A DNA stretch of 64,000 bases from an uncultured Verrucomicrobiales bacterium (GTDB lineage: Bacteria; Verrucomicrobiota; Verrucomicrobiia; Verrucomicrobiales; Akkermansiaceae): assembly GCA_937928545.1 (NCBI GenBank), contig CALGJQ010000014.1, forward strand, positions 141,852 through 205,851. Reading direction: 5' to 3'. The notes beneath the pieces are model-generated. The model saw only the letters and a program-made list of their open reading frames with translations, searched no databases and was not told where the DNA came from. Positions 8,333-16,436 of the stretch are shown piece after piece (position 1 is the first letter of the stretch; every line of letters starts with the position of its first letter). Made by a program: the position numbers and the translations under genes.

Positions 8333-9967
8333 TTATTCGGGGAGCGTGATGCGGAAGAGATGCTTGGGATTGAGTCGGGCATCGAGTTCGAAGCTGGCTC
8401 GGTAGCGGCCCGCGGAGACCTCGGTGAAGGTGGTGATGTTGGTGTAGTCTTTTCTGAAGGTGAGGTGAGGGTCGCCATGGAGTTGCCAGCCCTTGAGTCC
8501 GGGCTCGGCGAGGAAGATGATGGCGTGATTGTTTCTGGCGGAGTTGAAGGAGATGACTTCGAGAGGCCGCGTGAAATTGAAGGTGTAGGCTGCGCCAAAA
8601 TTGGCATTTGTGTTGTCGAAGACCTCAGGGTTGACGCCGATGTTGACGCCATCTTCGCGGGGGGCTCCGACGATGGCGCGGAAGCCGTCGATGGCGACGG
8701 CGTCTCCGAAGAAGTCGCCTGCTTGGGGATTAGAGGGGTGGATCTCGGTGAGATGATTCCAGCTGTTCGTGGGGTCACGGCGGAAGAGATCGGCGCGGCC
8801 GGCATCACCCGCGTGGCCGAGGACGCCGATGAGGAGGTTGTCGTCCGAGAGGGAAACGGAGTAGCCGAATTTTTGATCAGCGTCGTTGTTCTCGGGAGTG
8901 AGAATGGCTTTGCCGATCCAGTTTGGTCCTGAGCGTTCGAAGATATAGGTGCGTCCTTGATCGACTTCGTAGGGGGCACCGACGGCGATCGTTTCTCCCT
9001 CGATGGAGACGGAGATTCCGAAGAGGCCGAAGTCTTGAGGCGCGGCTGATTTGAGATGAGCTCGGAAGGTCCAGGTGGTGCCGCTTCGGGAAAAGATGTA
9101 GGCGGCTCCGGCGGTTTGGTGGTCGGGTGAGTCGGAAGGGTCAGCTGGATTCACGCCGGGGTTTGCGGAGTCTTCAGAGGAGGCGCCGATGACGACGATG
9201 TCTCCATCGATATCGACAGAGGTGCCAAAGTCATCGCTCTCGGTGGTGTTGGAGGCTTTGAGGTAGGCTTGTTGGGACCAAGTGCCGGAGTTGTCTCGCG
9301 TGAAAATGTAGGCTGCTCCGGCGCGGAAGAGGCTGGCGTCGCTTTGGTCGCCGTTGACGCCGGTGGTGTTGCTTTTTTCGCCTTTGGCTCCGACGATGAT
9401 GGTGTCGCCACTGATGGCGACGGCGCTGCCGAAGAGCGCTCCGGAACTTCCTGCAATGGTTGTTCCCTCTTGGGTGTTGGATGCTTTGAGGTAGGCTTGT
9501 TGGGACCAGTTGTCAGAAGTGTCTCGGGTGAAGACGTAAACGGCACCGGCTTGGATGAGGCTGGTGTCAGTCTGATCTCCGTTAACGCCGGTGGCATTGC
9601 TCTTCTCGTTGTCGGCGCCGATGACGATGGTGTCACCTTCGATTGCGACGGAGGTTCCAAAGCTGACAGAGGGGTTGGATGCTTTCAGGTAGGTGTGCTG
9701 GGTCCATTGGGAGCCATCGTGGAAGTAAACGTAAGCAGCACCGGCTCCGAAGTCGTTTTCGTTGTGCGGGTCGCCATTGATTCCGGTGGCATCGGAGTCC
9801 TCGTTGGGAGCTCCGACAACGGCCCAAGGGTAGGAGATGGCGACGGCTTCGCCGAAGTTTTCGTCAAGGCAGGGGCAGTGCGAGGCGCTTTTGATGTAGG
9901 CTTCTTGGAGAGCTTCGATCTGGGCAAAGAGGGGAGAAATGAGGGCGAGGAAGAAGAGAGATTTCAT
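8333..9967 (-). CDS. secreted FG-GAP/integrin-alpha-like repeat protein
   Basis: A 544-residue protein with a signal peptide (MKSLFFLALISPLFAQ) and at least six repeats of a ~65-residue unit. Each unit carries variants of FGTSVAIEGDTIVIGA followed by AGAAYVFTRD and WSQQAYLKASN. This is the FG-GAP repeat pattern that builds a beta-propeller; the repeat ends are calcium-binding in integrins. Its role is probably surface or matrix binding. The C-terminal ~90 residues (from SFNSARNNHAIIFLAEPG) form a small domain similar in style to other Verrucomicrobial C-terminal modules. No PEP-CTERM tail is seen. Confidence 0.85.
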   Translation of the reverse strand: MKSLFFLALISPLFAQIEALQEAYIKSASHCPCLDENFGEAVAISYPWAVVGAPNEDSDATGINGDPHNENDFGAGAAYVYFHDGSQWTQHTYLKASNPSVSFGTSVAIEGDTIVIGADNEKSNATGVNGDQTDTSLIQAGAVYVFTRDTSDNWSQQAYLKASNTQEGTTIAGSSGALFGSAVAISGDTIIVGAKGEKSNTTGVNGDQSDASLFRAGAAYIFTRDNSGTWSQQAYLKASNTTESDDFGTSVDIDGDIVVIGASSEDSANPGVNPADPSDSPDHQTAGAAYIFSRSGTTWTFRAHLKSAAPQDFGLFGISVSIEGETIAVGAPYEVDQGRTYIFERSGPNWIGKAILTPENNDADQKFGYSVSLSDDNLLIGVLGHAGDAGRADLFRRDPTNSWNHLTEIHPSNPQAGDFFGDAVAIDGFRAIVGAPREDGVNIGVNPEVFDNTNANFGAAYTFNFTRPLEVISFNSARNNHAIIFLAEPGLKGWQLHGDPHLTFRKDYTNITTFTEVSAGRYRASFELDARLNPKHLFRITLPE

Positions 9968-10171
9968 TTGTGAGCTTGGTTGTTATGAGGGACTACCAAG
10001 CGGGAGAGTGAATCTGACACGGGAGGTGATTTATTTTAGATCAGGCCGGAGACGAGACCGTTGGTTTGGGTCTTGCGGCATTTGAAAGGATGGAGATTGT
10101 GATCTTCTTTTTAAGATGCCACCTTTTCTTCGACGATGTTTCGTTTCAGAGAATTTGATGAGAGTGTGCCG

Positions 10172-11026
10172 ATGAAGAGGAGAATGAAAGTTCCGGTCTT
10201 GCTTGTGTTGGCGCTCTTTTTATCGTCGTGCCGCGAGAAGCAGGTGATCCCGTCTGAGGCGGTGGTTTCTCTTTTGTGGGAGGTCGCACCCGGAGATGAG
10301 TGGGTTTATGAGGTGGAGGCATCCTATCCTAAAGGTAGTCAGCCACGTCTTTTAGAGGGGGAGCTGCGAAGGGAACGAGAGGGAAGGATTCTCGTAGAGT
10401 TTGAGCGTCGCAAGATTGCGCAAGGCCGGAGGGAGGTGAAAAAAGGGAAGGGTCATTGGGAGGTGATCCGAGTCATGCGGGGGAGTGAAGTGGAGGAGTA
10501 TGAGTATTTGGAAATCACTCCCGAGGCGGTGTCATATCGAGGCAGCAAAAAGGAAGGACTGGACCCTGGTCCGGTGAAGAGTCTCAGTATTCCGCTCGAT
10601 CTGGTGAGGAGAGATATGGAGGGAGGAGAAAGTTGGGAGTATGAGCTTGGATCGGGAGTGGGCAATGTTCGCCGCTTTCGAGTTGCGGGCACTCATCAAG
10701 TGGTGGTGGCTGCTGGGACTTTTGAGGCCTCTAAGATCATGGTGGAAGGCCGGAGTCGGAATCTGGATGTCAAGGAGGTGTATTGGTTCAATTCTCGAGT
10801 TGGTTTTGTGAAAATCGAGAAGAGTTTTTACGCGCTTGACGGACTCTTGAAGCGTGAGGTGATGGAGCTTAAAAAGGGTCCTTTGTGTAGCTCGACATTT
10901 CCTAAGATTTCCGTATATTATGGAAATGAAAAGTATTTCTCTGTTTTCCATTTCCTATTTGTCTCTTGGGTTCTCGGTGCAACTAACAGGTCAGACTTTG
11001 GTTGTAGTGGACACTTCGCTTGGTGA
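10172..11026 (+). CDS. hypothetical lipoprotein, C-terminus probably altered by a frameshift
   Basis: The start at 10172 gives a lipoprotein signal (MKRRMKVPVLLVLALFLSSC); an in-frame ATG at 10136 is less convincing. The body is a soluble domain with VAPGDEWVYEVEAS, RRFRVAGTHQVVVAAGTFEA and WFNSRVGFVKIEK, a pattern of lipoproteins of unknown function found in this phylum. After LKKGP the reading frame runs on for about 45 unconvincing residues and overlaps the next gene by 107 bp. One added base in the A-run at 10871-10875 would end the protein at TAG 10888-10890 (…ELKKGSFV), giving normal spacing. I therefore suspect a frameshift or sequence error here. Confidence 0.6.
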   Translation: MKRRMKVPVLLVLALFLSSCREKQVIPSEAVVSLLWEVAPGDEWVYEVEASYPKGSQPRLLEGELRREREGRILVEFERRKIAQGRREVKKGKGHWEVIRVMRGSEVEEYEYLEITPEAVSYRGSKKEGLDPGPVKSLSIPLDLVRRDMEGGESWEYELGSGVGNVRRFRVAGTHQVVVAAGTFEASKIMVEGRSRNLDVKEVYWFNSRVGFVKIEKSFYALDGLLKREVMELKKGPLCSSTFPKISVYYGNEKYFSVFHFLFVSWVLGATNRSDFGCSGHFAW

Positions 11027-11597
11027 GATTCCGATCACTCTTTTTGATACAGAGGCTCCTGAGACGGTGGCTAATTTTTTGGGCTACCTAGAACGAGGGG
11101 CTTACGATCATTCCATTTTTCATCGTTTGGTTGATGGTTTTGTTCTGCAGGCTGGTGGCTTTTCGCTCGCAGATCCAAGTGAGTCATATTTGGTGAACTC
11201 GATTGAAACGGGTGAGTCGATCGCGAATGAACCGGGTATTTCTAATACACGTGGGACCGTGGCGATGGCGAAGCAGGGGAATGATCCTGATTCAGCAACG
11301 AGCCAGTGGTTTGTAAATCTGGATGATAACTCGAGTAATCTTGATCTTCAGAATGGCGGATTTACGGTTTTTGGTGAAGTGACAGATATGACCGTAATCG
11401 ATGAAATTGCGGCCCGGCCAGTCGTGAATGCGGAGAGTCCTTTTGAGGCCCTTCCTCTCATTCAGTATGATCCCGCGGTTAGGTTGACGAGAGATGATTT
11501 GATCGTGATTCGAGGAGTCACGGTGATCCCAGAGCCATCGACGACTGGCTTGATGGGGGTGATTGCGGTATTTGGTCTGATGCGTCGGAAACGTTGA
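10920..11597 (+). CDS. secreted cyclophilin-type peptidyl-prolyl isomerase with PEP-CTERM tail
   Basis: A 225-residue protein. A signal peptide is followed by a cyclophilin domain: LGEIPITLFDTEAPETVANF, the active-site-like FHRLVDGFVLQAGGF, and SQWFVNLDDNSSNLD (family: SQFFI.L.D..LD). The C-terminus carries VIPEPSTTGLMG, a hydrophobic helix and the basic end RRKR, the tripartite PEP-CTERM signal recognised by exosortase. The protein is therefore predicted to be a prolyl isomerase processed and displayed at the surface or in exopolysaccharide, which is an unusual pairing. It overlaps the preceding lipoprotein frame by 107 bp, probably because that frame is shifted. No exosortase gene lies in the window. 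Confidence 0.88.
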   Translation: MEMKSISLFSISYLSLGFSVQLTGQTLVVVDTSLGEIPITLFDTEAPETVANFLGYLERGAYDHSIFHRLVDGFVLQAGGFSLADPSESYLVNSIETGESIANEPGISNTRGTVAMAKQGNDPDSATSQWFVNLDDNSSNLDLQNGGFTVFGEVTDMTVIDEIAARPVVNAESPFEALPLIQYDPAVRLTRDDLIVIRGVTVIPEPSTTGLMGVIAVFGLMRRKR

Positions 11598-11630
11598 GTT
11601 TTTGGTTTGGTGAGGACAAGCTTTGGTGTC

Positions 11631-12479
11631 TTAGAAGCGCCAGACGAGGAGGCTTTGGAAGGTGGTGTTTGGGGAGGCGTCGGTGAGGCCGGTGGCGGCA
11701 CCGAGGGTGAGAGTGAGGTGATGGCTGAGGAAGATGGTGGAGGTGAGATAGGCGAGGTGCTCGCCTTGGGAATTGAAGTCGCCGATGAGTTCGAGTCCGA
11801 GGGAGAATTGCTCGGTGAATTGGTGGCGATAGGCGAGGGCGTAGCCGCTTTGGATGGAGTCGTTTTCAGGGAAGACGGCGATGAGGTTGGCGGCGAGGCG
11901 GTCTTTGGGCGTTGGCGAAATTTCGCCGATGAGGCGGAGGAAGCCGTGGCTCTGGCCATGGCGATGGATGCCGGAGTGGGAATGCCCGCTGTCGTCATGA
12001 GTGTGATTTTGAGCGCTGGCATTGGCCTGTTGGCAGGCGGCGTAGAGGGAGGGGATGGCGAGGAGGGAGCTGCAGTCTTGAGCGGGAATTTTATCTCCAT
12101 GAAGGTGACCGGAAGAGGTCTCGATGGGGATCTCCCATCCGGCGGCGATGGCGAGGTGGAGGGTGAAGTCGAGTGAGGGGAGTTCGATGGATGGGGCGGT
12201 CCATTGAAGGGAGGGTGTGATTGAAAAATCATCCCAGCCGCCGGAGCCTTCGTCGGCGAGGCGGAAGGTGGTGGCGAAGGAAAGGTCGTTTGGGAGGCCT
12301 AGGATGAAGGTCTGGGTGGCGGAGAGTTCCTCGGATGATTGATAGCGGGTGTGCTCAAATCCGGTGCCTGAGAGGGCTTGCCATGGGGCAAGAGGCTTGG
12401 CGTCGAGCGTCACCAAGAAGTCCTGCCCGTGGTGGGCAAGGCTGGCTTGCGTGAGGAGGAGGGGGAGGAGCTTTTTCAT
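11631..12479 (-). CDS. predicted outer-membrane beta-barrel protein with His-rich loop
   Basis: A 282-residue protein with a short signal peptide (MKKLLPLLLTQASLA). Alternating hydrophobic strands and the C-terminal aromatic end FQSLLVWRF suggest an outer-membrane barrel. A long loop near residues 155-180 contains seven His (159, 161, 166, 168, 172, 174, 178), with two more at 125 and 127 and Cys at 136 and 149, suggesting Cu, Zn or Ni binding. It is last in a minus-strand run with a PEP-CTERM protein (7 bp upstream), a diheme cytochrome/propeller protein and a Cys-motif protein. A metal-uptake or metal-sensing role is inferred from the His loop and neighbours, not from recognised homology. 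Confidence 0.7.
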   Translation of the reverse strand: MKKLLPLLLTQASLAHHGQDFLVTLDAKPLAPWQALSGTGFEHTRYQSSEELSATQTFILGLPNDLSFATTFRLADEGSGGWDDFSITPSLQWTAPSIELPSLDFTLHLAIAAGWEIPIETSSGHLHGDKIPAQDCSSLLAIPSLYAACQQANASAQNHTHDDSGHSHSGIHRHGQSHGFLRLIGEISPTPKDRLAANLIAVFPENDSIQSGYALAYRHQFTEQFSLGLELIGDFNSQGEHLAYLTSTIFLSHHLTLTLGAATGLTDASPNTTFQSLLVWRF

Positions 12480-12485
12480 GGAAGC

Positions 12486-13127
12486 TTAGCGCTTACGGCG
12501 GGCAAGCAAGGAGAGTCCGGCTAAGAGGCTGAGAGCGACGGAGGAGGGTTCGGGGACCGGGGCTGCAGTGAGTGAGGCGCGGTAGTTCACGTTGACGCTG
12601 CTGGTTTGTGAGGTGGAGTTGCCACCAAGGACGAGAGTGTAGTCACCTGCGGGGAGATCTAGGGTCATGGAGCCGCTGTTCAAGGTGCTGTTGGCAAGGT
12701 GACCGTGGTGAAGAAGGGCCGGATCCCAGCTGAGGTCGCGGTCGTTTTCGTAGAAGTGCTTGTCGGTGATGCTGGTGAAGCTTTCGTAGATGGTGAAGGA
12801 GGGGAAGAGGGCGAGGTTAGAGCTGGCATCGAAGCGTTCCATCTTAATGCTGAGGCGAGTGGCATTGGTGAGGCTGACGGCGATCCAGTCTGATTGGTGA
12901 CGCCAGCCGATGTTGTTGTTTCCGCCGAGGGAGGGGTCTTCGTTGAGGTCTTTGTCTTCCCATGACCAGGAGCCGACGCTGCCGACGAAGGTGGTGTTGT
13001 CATCGTTGGCTGAGTCGAGAGCGATGTTCCAGGTGTAGCCTGCGGTGTCGCTGGGGCTGCCGGAATTGGCGGTGATGAGGGCTGCAGAGAGCGGGCTGAT
13101 CGAAGTTAGCAATAGGAGTGTTTTCAT
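12486..13127 (-). CDS. PEP-CTERM protein with pre-peptidase-like beta domain
   Basis: A 213-residue secreted protein. A signal peptide is followed by a beta-rich domain containing WIAVSLTNATRLSIKMERF and LDLPAGDYTLVLGGNS (style of bacterial pre-peptidase C-terminal domains), then VPEPSSVALSLLAGLSLLARRKR-type PEP-CTERM tail (motif VPEPS, helix, RRKR). It is expected to be cut by exosortase and retained at the surface. It sits between the diheme cytochrome gene and the His-rich barrel gene, with a 7 bp gap to the latter, and likely belongs to that operon. Function unknown. Confidence 0.82.
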   Translation of the reverse strand: MKTLLLLTSISPLSAALITANSGSPSDTAGYTWNIALDSANDDNTTFVGSVGSWSWEDKDLNEDPSLGGNNNIGWRHQSDWIAVSLTNATRLSIKMERFDASSNLALFPSFTIYESFTSITDKHFYENDRDLSWDPALLHHGHLANSTLNSGSMTLDLPAGDYTLVLGGNSTSQTSSVNVNYRASLTAAPVPEPSSVALSLLAGLSLLARRKR

Positions 13128-13142
13128 GGTTGTTGGGTTAAT

Positions 13143-13171
13143 AGGTTACTTGGTTACTTGGTTATTTGGTG
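13143..13171. repeat. short tandem repeat of ggttactt units
   Basis: The stretch aggttacttggttacttgg followed by ttatttgg is 8-bp units repeated 3-4 times. It overlaps the last codons of the cytochrome gene and the gap to the PEP-CTERM gene. Similar short motifs recur at 26622-26660 and 54210-54226. It looks like replication slippage in an intergenic repeat family; no function can be read. Confidence 0.6.
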
Positions 13172-15732
13172 CGGCGGAGGCGGTAGAAAGTGCGTGGTGA
13201 GGTGGTGGGGGCTGAAAGTTGGAAGAGGTTGTTTTGCTTTTCGGCGGGGCGGAGGAGGGGGGTCCATTGGTGGAGGTTGTTTGAGCTTTCGGGGTACCAG
13301 TCGGGGCGATTTGAGGGCCAGGTGAGGAGGCGGTTTTGATCGAGGGTGAGGTCGGGCGGGGAGAGTGAGTCATCGGAAGTGCCATCACGGTTTCGGTCGG
13401 TGGAGTAGTGGGAGGTCGCGTTGAAGGGGACGCCGGTGAAGGTGAGGGAGTCGCCGGGAAGGAGGGAGTCGATGAGTTGGGTGGCGCTGAGTGTTTGGCC
13501 GGCGAGGTAGCTGCTGGAGTCTGGGTTGTATTGGAATGCGCGAGACTGGCCTTGATAGATGCCTCGGACGATGAGGCCGACTCCGCTGAGTTCTTTGAGC
13601 GTGGCTTGGGCTTCTAGGGTGAAGATTTCGGCGAGGAGATCGCGGGTGGCGGTTTGGCCGGCTTTGATGGTGATGCTGTGTCCGATGGCGGGGGCGGTGC
13701 CGGTATCGAAGGCGAGGATGAAGGCGGTGAGGTCGCGTTTTTCTTTTTCTCTAAGGGCGAGAGGGCGGCTGATGTCGTCTAAGATATGAAGTGAGTATGG
13801 ATGGGAAATGGGGAGTTCATGATGGGAGCCGTCTGAGCCGAGACCGAATCCGGTGAGGGAGGATTCTCCCGCGATGGGATTGAAAAAATTCCGGTGATAG
13901 GTGGTGCGGAGGGGGGCGTCTTTGAGTGCTTGGAAGGAGCCGACGGTGGAGGGGATATCGAGGTTGTTGCTGGTGCCGGAGGGGAGGGTGTGACAGGCGG
14001 AGCAGTGGTTGTCGAAGAGGGTGAAGACGGCGATGCCATCGGTGGGGTTACCGCCTTTGATTTCGGCAGGGAGGTTTCGGTCGAGTTGAAGGTGGGGGTT
14101 AGGGTGATGGCGGAGGTTGAGGAGATAGGTGGCGACTTGGTCCATGTCCTCCGAGGGGAGCGGAGGGGCGGCGAGGAGATTTGGGAAGGTGGAGTTGAAG
14201 GACTGAATGCTGGGTTTGTCGCCGCGCCAGTGGAGTTTGGTTTGCTCCGAGAGGCCGATGAGAGTTTGCGTGATCATGGGGCCTTTCATGGGGTGAATGT
14301 CACGGTCGATGATGGAGTTTGGCGAATGCAGGGAGAGGAGTGCGCCGGGGATGGTGAGCATGGATCCGCTGGGGTCGCCGAGGTCCCAAGCCATGCCATC
14401 GCGCTCGAGGTCGATGTGGCAGGAGGCGCAGGAGACGGTGCCGTTTCCGGAGAGGCGGGCATCGAAGAGGAAGCCGCGGGCACGTTTGAGTGAGGGGGTG
14501 AGATCTTGGTGAGAGGAGAGGGATGTTTCGGAGAGGAGGGTGAAGTTTTCGGAGTCGATGGTGGTTAGGGTGTGAGAGAGGCGGTTGAGAACGAAGAGGC
14601 GTGGGAGGGTTGGGTGAGCGGCGAGTCCGCGTGGGCCGCGGACGGTGTCATTGTCTTGACGGAGGTCGATGAGGTGGGTGACTTGGTTGGTGTTTAAGTC
14701 GAAGCGGGCGAGGCGGTCGGTGCCGAAGGAGGCGAGCCAAGCGTGAGAATTTGTGTCAGGGAGGATGGCGAAGATCTGGGAAAGGGCGGAGGAGTTTGGC
14801 GTGATGGTGGGGAAGGTGAGATCGGGGTCGGGATTGAGATTTGTGTGAGTGATATTGCCTACCGAAAGGCGGGCGAGACGGGTGAGGGCGAAGCGGGCGC
14901 GGAGCTGGGGTTCGAGCGCGATGAGGTTGCGTGACTCGGTGTTGCCGATGAGGAGTTCGCCATTTGGAAGGGTGGCGAGGCTGAGGAGATTGGTGCCGAG
15001 GTCTCCTTGGTAGTTGGTCACGGAGTGGGTTCGGGCATCGATGGTGGCGAGGTCGTGGTCGAGGACGGTGTAGTCGATGGCATCGTGATCAGTGGGGACG
15101 ATCATGCCGACCTGTGGAGGTGCGGGGAGGGCGGGGTTGAAGGTGTCGGGGATGTTTTGAGGTGGGGCTTGGTTGCGCGGGAGGATGGTGGTGCCGTTGC
15201 TGGTGTGGAGGAAGATGGTGTGGAGGGAGAGGCCATCGGGCGAGGCGATGATGCTGCGTGGGGAGATGCCTTGGAGGGCGATGGTGTCGATCTTGAGACG
15301 GGTGAGGGGATCGAAGACTTCGATGGCGTTATCGCGAGAGCAGGTGACGAAGGCTTTGCCTCCAGCGAAGGCGACGTCGGCGGGTTCGTCACCGGTTTGG
15401 ATGGTGGCGAGGGTGAGGCCTTGGGAAAGCGAGACGATGGAGATGGAGTCGGAGAGTTCGTTGATGACCCAGACTTCATCGGCGGTTCTCAGGCGGACGG
15501 AGACGGGAAGGAGCCCAACGGGGATCTCAGAAGTGAGGACGGGGCGGTCGTCGGCTTGGTCGCCGATGGTGAAGACGGAGAGGAGGCCCTCGGCGGAGTT
15601 GACGGCGAGGAGGCGCGAGGCATCGGGCGTCACAGTCAGAGGATGCACGTGACGGGCAAAGAAATGCTCTTCACTCCCGAAAAGAGATTGGGAGAGGAGA
15701 ATGAGGATGTAGATTTTTTTAAGAGAAGACAT
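13162..15732 (-). CDS. secreted diheme cytochrome c with N-terminal YVTN-type beta-propeller
   Basis: An 856-residue protein with a signal peptide. Residues ~25-400 form a YVTN/NHL-like propeller (repeats such as LLAVNSAEGLLSVFTIGD and PRSIIASPDGLSLHT). A cytochrome region follows with two CXXCH sites: CASCH at 435-439 and CSACH at 577-581. Text such as LFDARLSGNGTVSCASCHID is typical of the diheme cytochrome c peroxidase/MauG/MbnH group. The C-terminal ~100 residues are a module with YRLRR end as in other Verrucomicrobial secreted proteins. It lies between the Cys-motif protein and the PEP-CTERM/His-rich genes. Diheme enzymes of this type accompany surface copper-binding proteins in methanotrophs, which suggests but does not prove a metal role. 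Maturation would require ccsBA. Confidence 0.87.
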   Translation of the reverse strand: MSSLKKIYILILLSQSLFGSEEHFFARHVHPLTVTPDASRLLAVNSAEGLLSVFTIGDQADDRPVLTSEIPVGLLPVSVRLRTADEVWVINELSDSISIVSLSQGLTLATIQTGDEPADVAFAGGKAFVTCSRDNAIEVFDPLTRLKIDTIALQGISPRSIIASPDGLSLHTIFLHTSNGTTILPRNQAPPQNIPDTFNPALPAPPQVGMIVPTDHDAIDYTVLDHDLATIDARTHSVTNYQGDLGTNLLSLATLPNGELLIGNTESRNLIALEPQLRARFALTRLARLSVGNITHTNLNPDPDLTFPTITPNSSALSQIFAILPDTNSHAWLASFGTDRLARFDLNTNQVTHLIDLRQDNDTVRGPRGLAAHPTLPRLFVLNRLSHTLTTIDSENFTLLSETSLSSHQDLTPSLKRARGFLFDARLSGNGTVSCASCHIDLERDGMAWDLGDPSGSMLTIPGALLSLHSPNSIIDRDIHPMKGPMITQTLIGLSEQTKLHWRGDKPSIQSFNSTFPNLLAAPPLPSEDMDQVATYLLNLRHHPNPHLQLDRNLPAEIKGGNPTDGIAVFTLFDNHCSACHTLPSGTSNNLDIPSTVGSFQALKDAPLRTTYHRNFFNPIAGESSLTGFGLGSDGSHHELPISHPYSLHILDDISRPLALREKEKRDLTAFILAFDTGTAPAIGHSITIKAGQTATRDLLAEIFTLEAQATLKELSGVGLIVRGIYQGQSRAFQYNPDSSSYLAGQTLSATQLIDSLLPGDSLTFTGVPFNATSHYSTDRNRDGTSDDSLSPPDLTLDQNRLLTWPSNRPDWYPESSNNLHQWTPLLRPAEKQNNLFQLSAPTTSPRTFYRLRRTK

Positions 15733-15854
15733 GGCTCTCGTCGGAGAAGAAAAGATGAGCCTAGAAGGTGCTCAGCGAGTGGGGTGAAGACGATGGCGCG
15801 AAGCTGATCGAGTTCAGGGGCAAGGGGATCCTGCGATCTAGCAGGAGGAGTTGC

Positions 15855-16268
15855 TTAGGCGGCGACGAGATGCCGGGGCGGAGGAGTGGGAACGGAGTCC
15901 TCAACGCGGGAAATTTTTAACAAGGACTGCCCAGCGCGAGGGCTGGCGAGAGACTGCCGCCAATGTTTGATGGTGGGGAGATCAGTGGTGGCGAGCGGTT
16001 GGAATTCGGGGCGAAGATTTTGGCGTTCTTCGGTAGGGAGCGGGGCTTTTTGAGAGTCCTGCTCTTCAGATTTTGCGGCAGCGATGGAGAGGCACATTTC
16101 GCAGGGGTGATCTCCGCTGAAGGTCATGGCGGCGGCTTCTTCGAGAGTGCGGTCGCCAGAGTATTCGTGAATCATGTTCGCCCAAGCAAAGATCTGCATG
16201 CAGTTCAGCGAACCGACAGCGATGTGTAGGCAAGCGAGAAGCAGAAAGATGGAGCGAAGGAGCTTCAC
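15855..16268 (-). CDS. small membrane-anchored or exported protein with HPCEMC motif
   Basis: The most plausible start is GTG at 16266-16268, giving VKLLRSIFLLLACLHIAVG as a signal/anchor helix and a 137-residue protein; the frame is open further upstream but without signal-like text. The key feature is HPCEMCLSI (H54, C56, C59), a compact CxxC with adjacent His, suited to binding a soft metal such as copper. The rest is polar and low-complexity. It is upstream of the diheme cytochrome gene (gap 122 bp) on the same strand. I recognise the motif style from small copper-context proteins but cannot name a family. Confidence 0.6.
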   Translation of the reverse strand: MKLLRSIFLLLACLHIAVGSLNCMQIFAWANMIHEYSGDRTLEEAAAMTFSGDHPCEMCLSIAAAKSEEQDSQKAPLPTEERQNLRPEFQPLATTDLPTIKHWRQSLASPRAGQSLLKISRVEDSVPTPPPRHLVAA

Positions 16269-16436
16269 TAGGTTGGGGTTAATTAGGAGCAGCTTGTGAA
16301 ATGCGCAATGTTTAATTGGGCGGGAGGGCGATAGTCGACTAGACTTTATAGGGGAGGTCCGAGAAGATTGGAGATGACAGTGCTTTTTAACCAATGAGGG
16401 GGATTAGGATGAGGCGTAGAAGATGAGGGGGTCGGG

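Noticed and set aside
15007..15807. 266-residue plus-strand frame opposite the diheme cytochrome
   Set aside because: Gly/Glu/Asp-rich antisense noise; the minus strand has signal peptide and two CXXCH sites.
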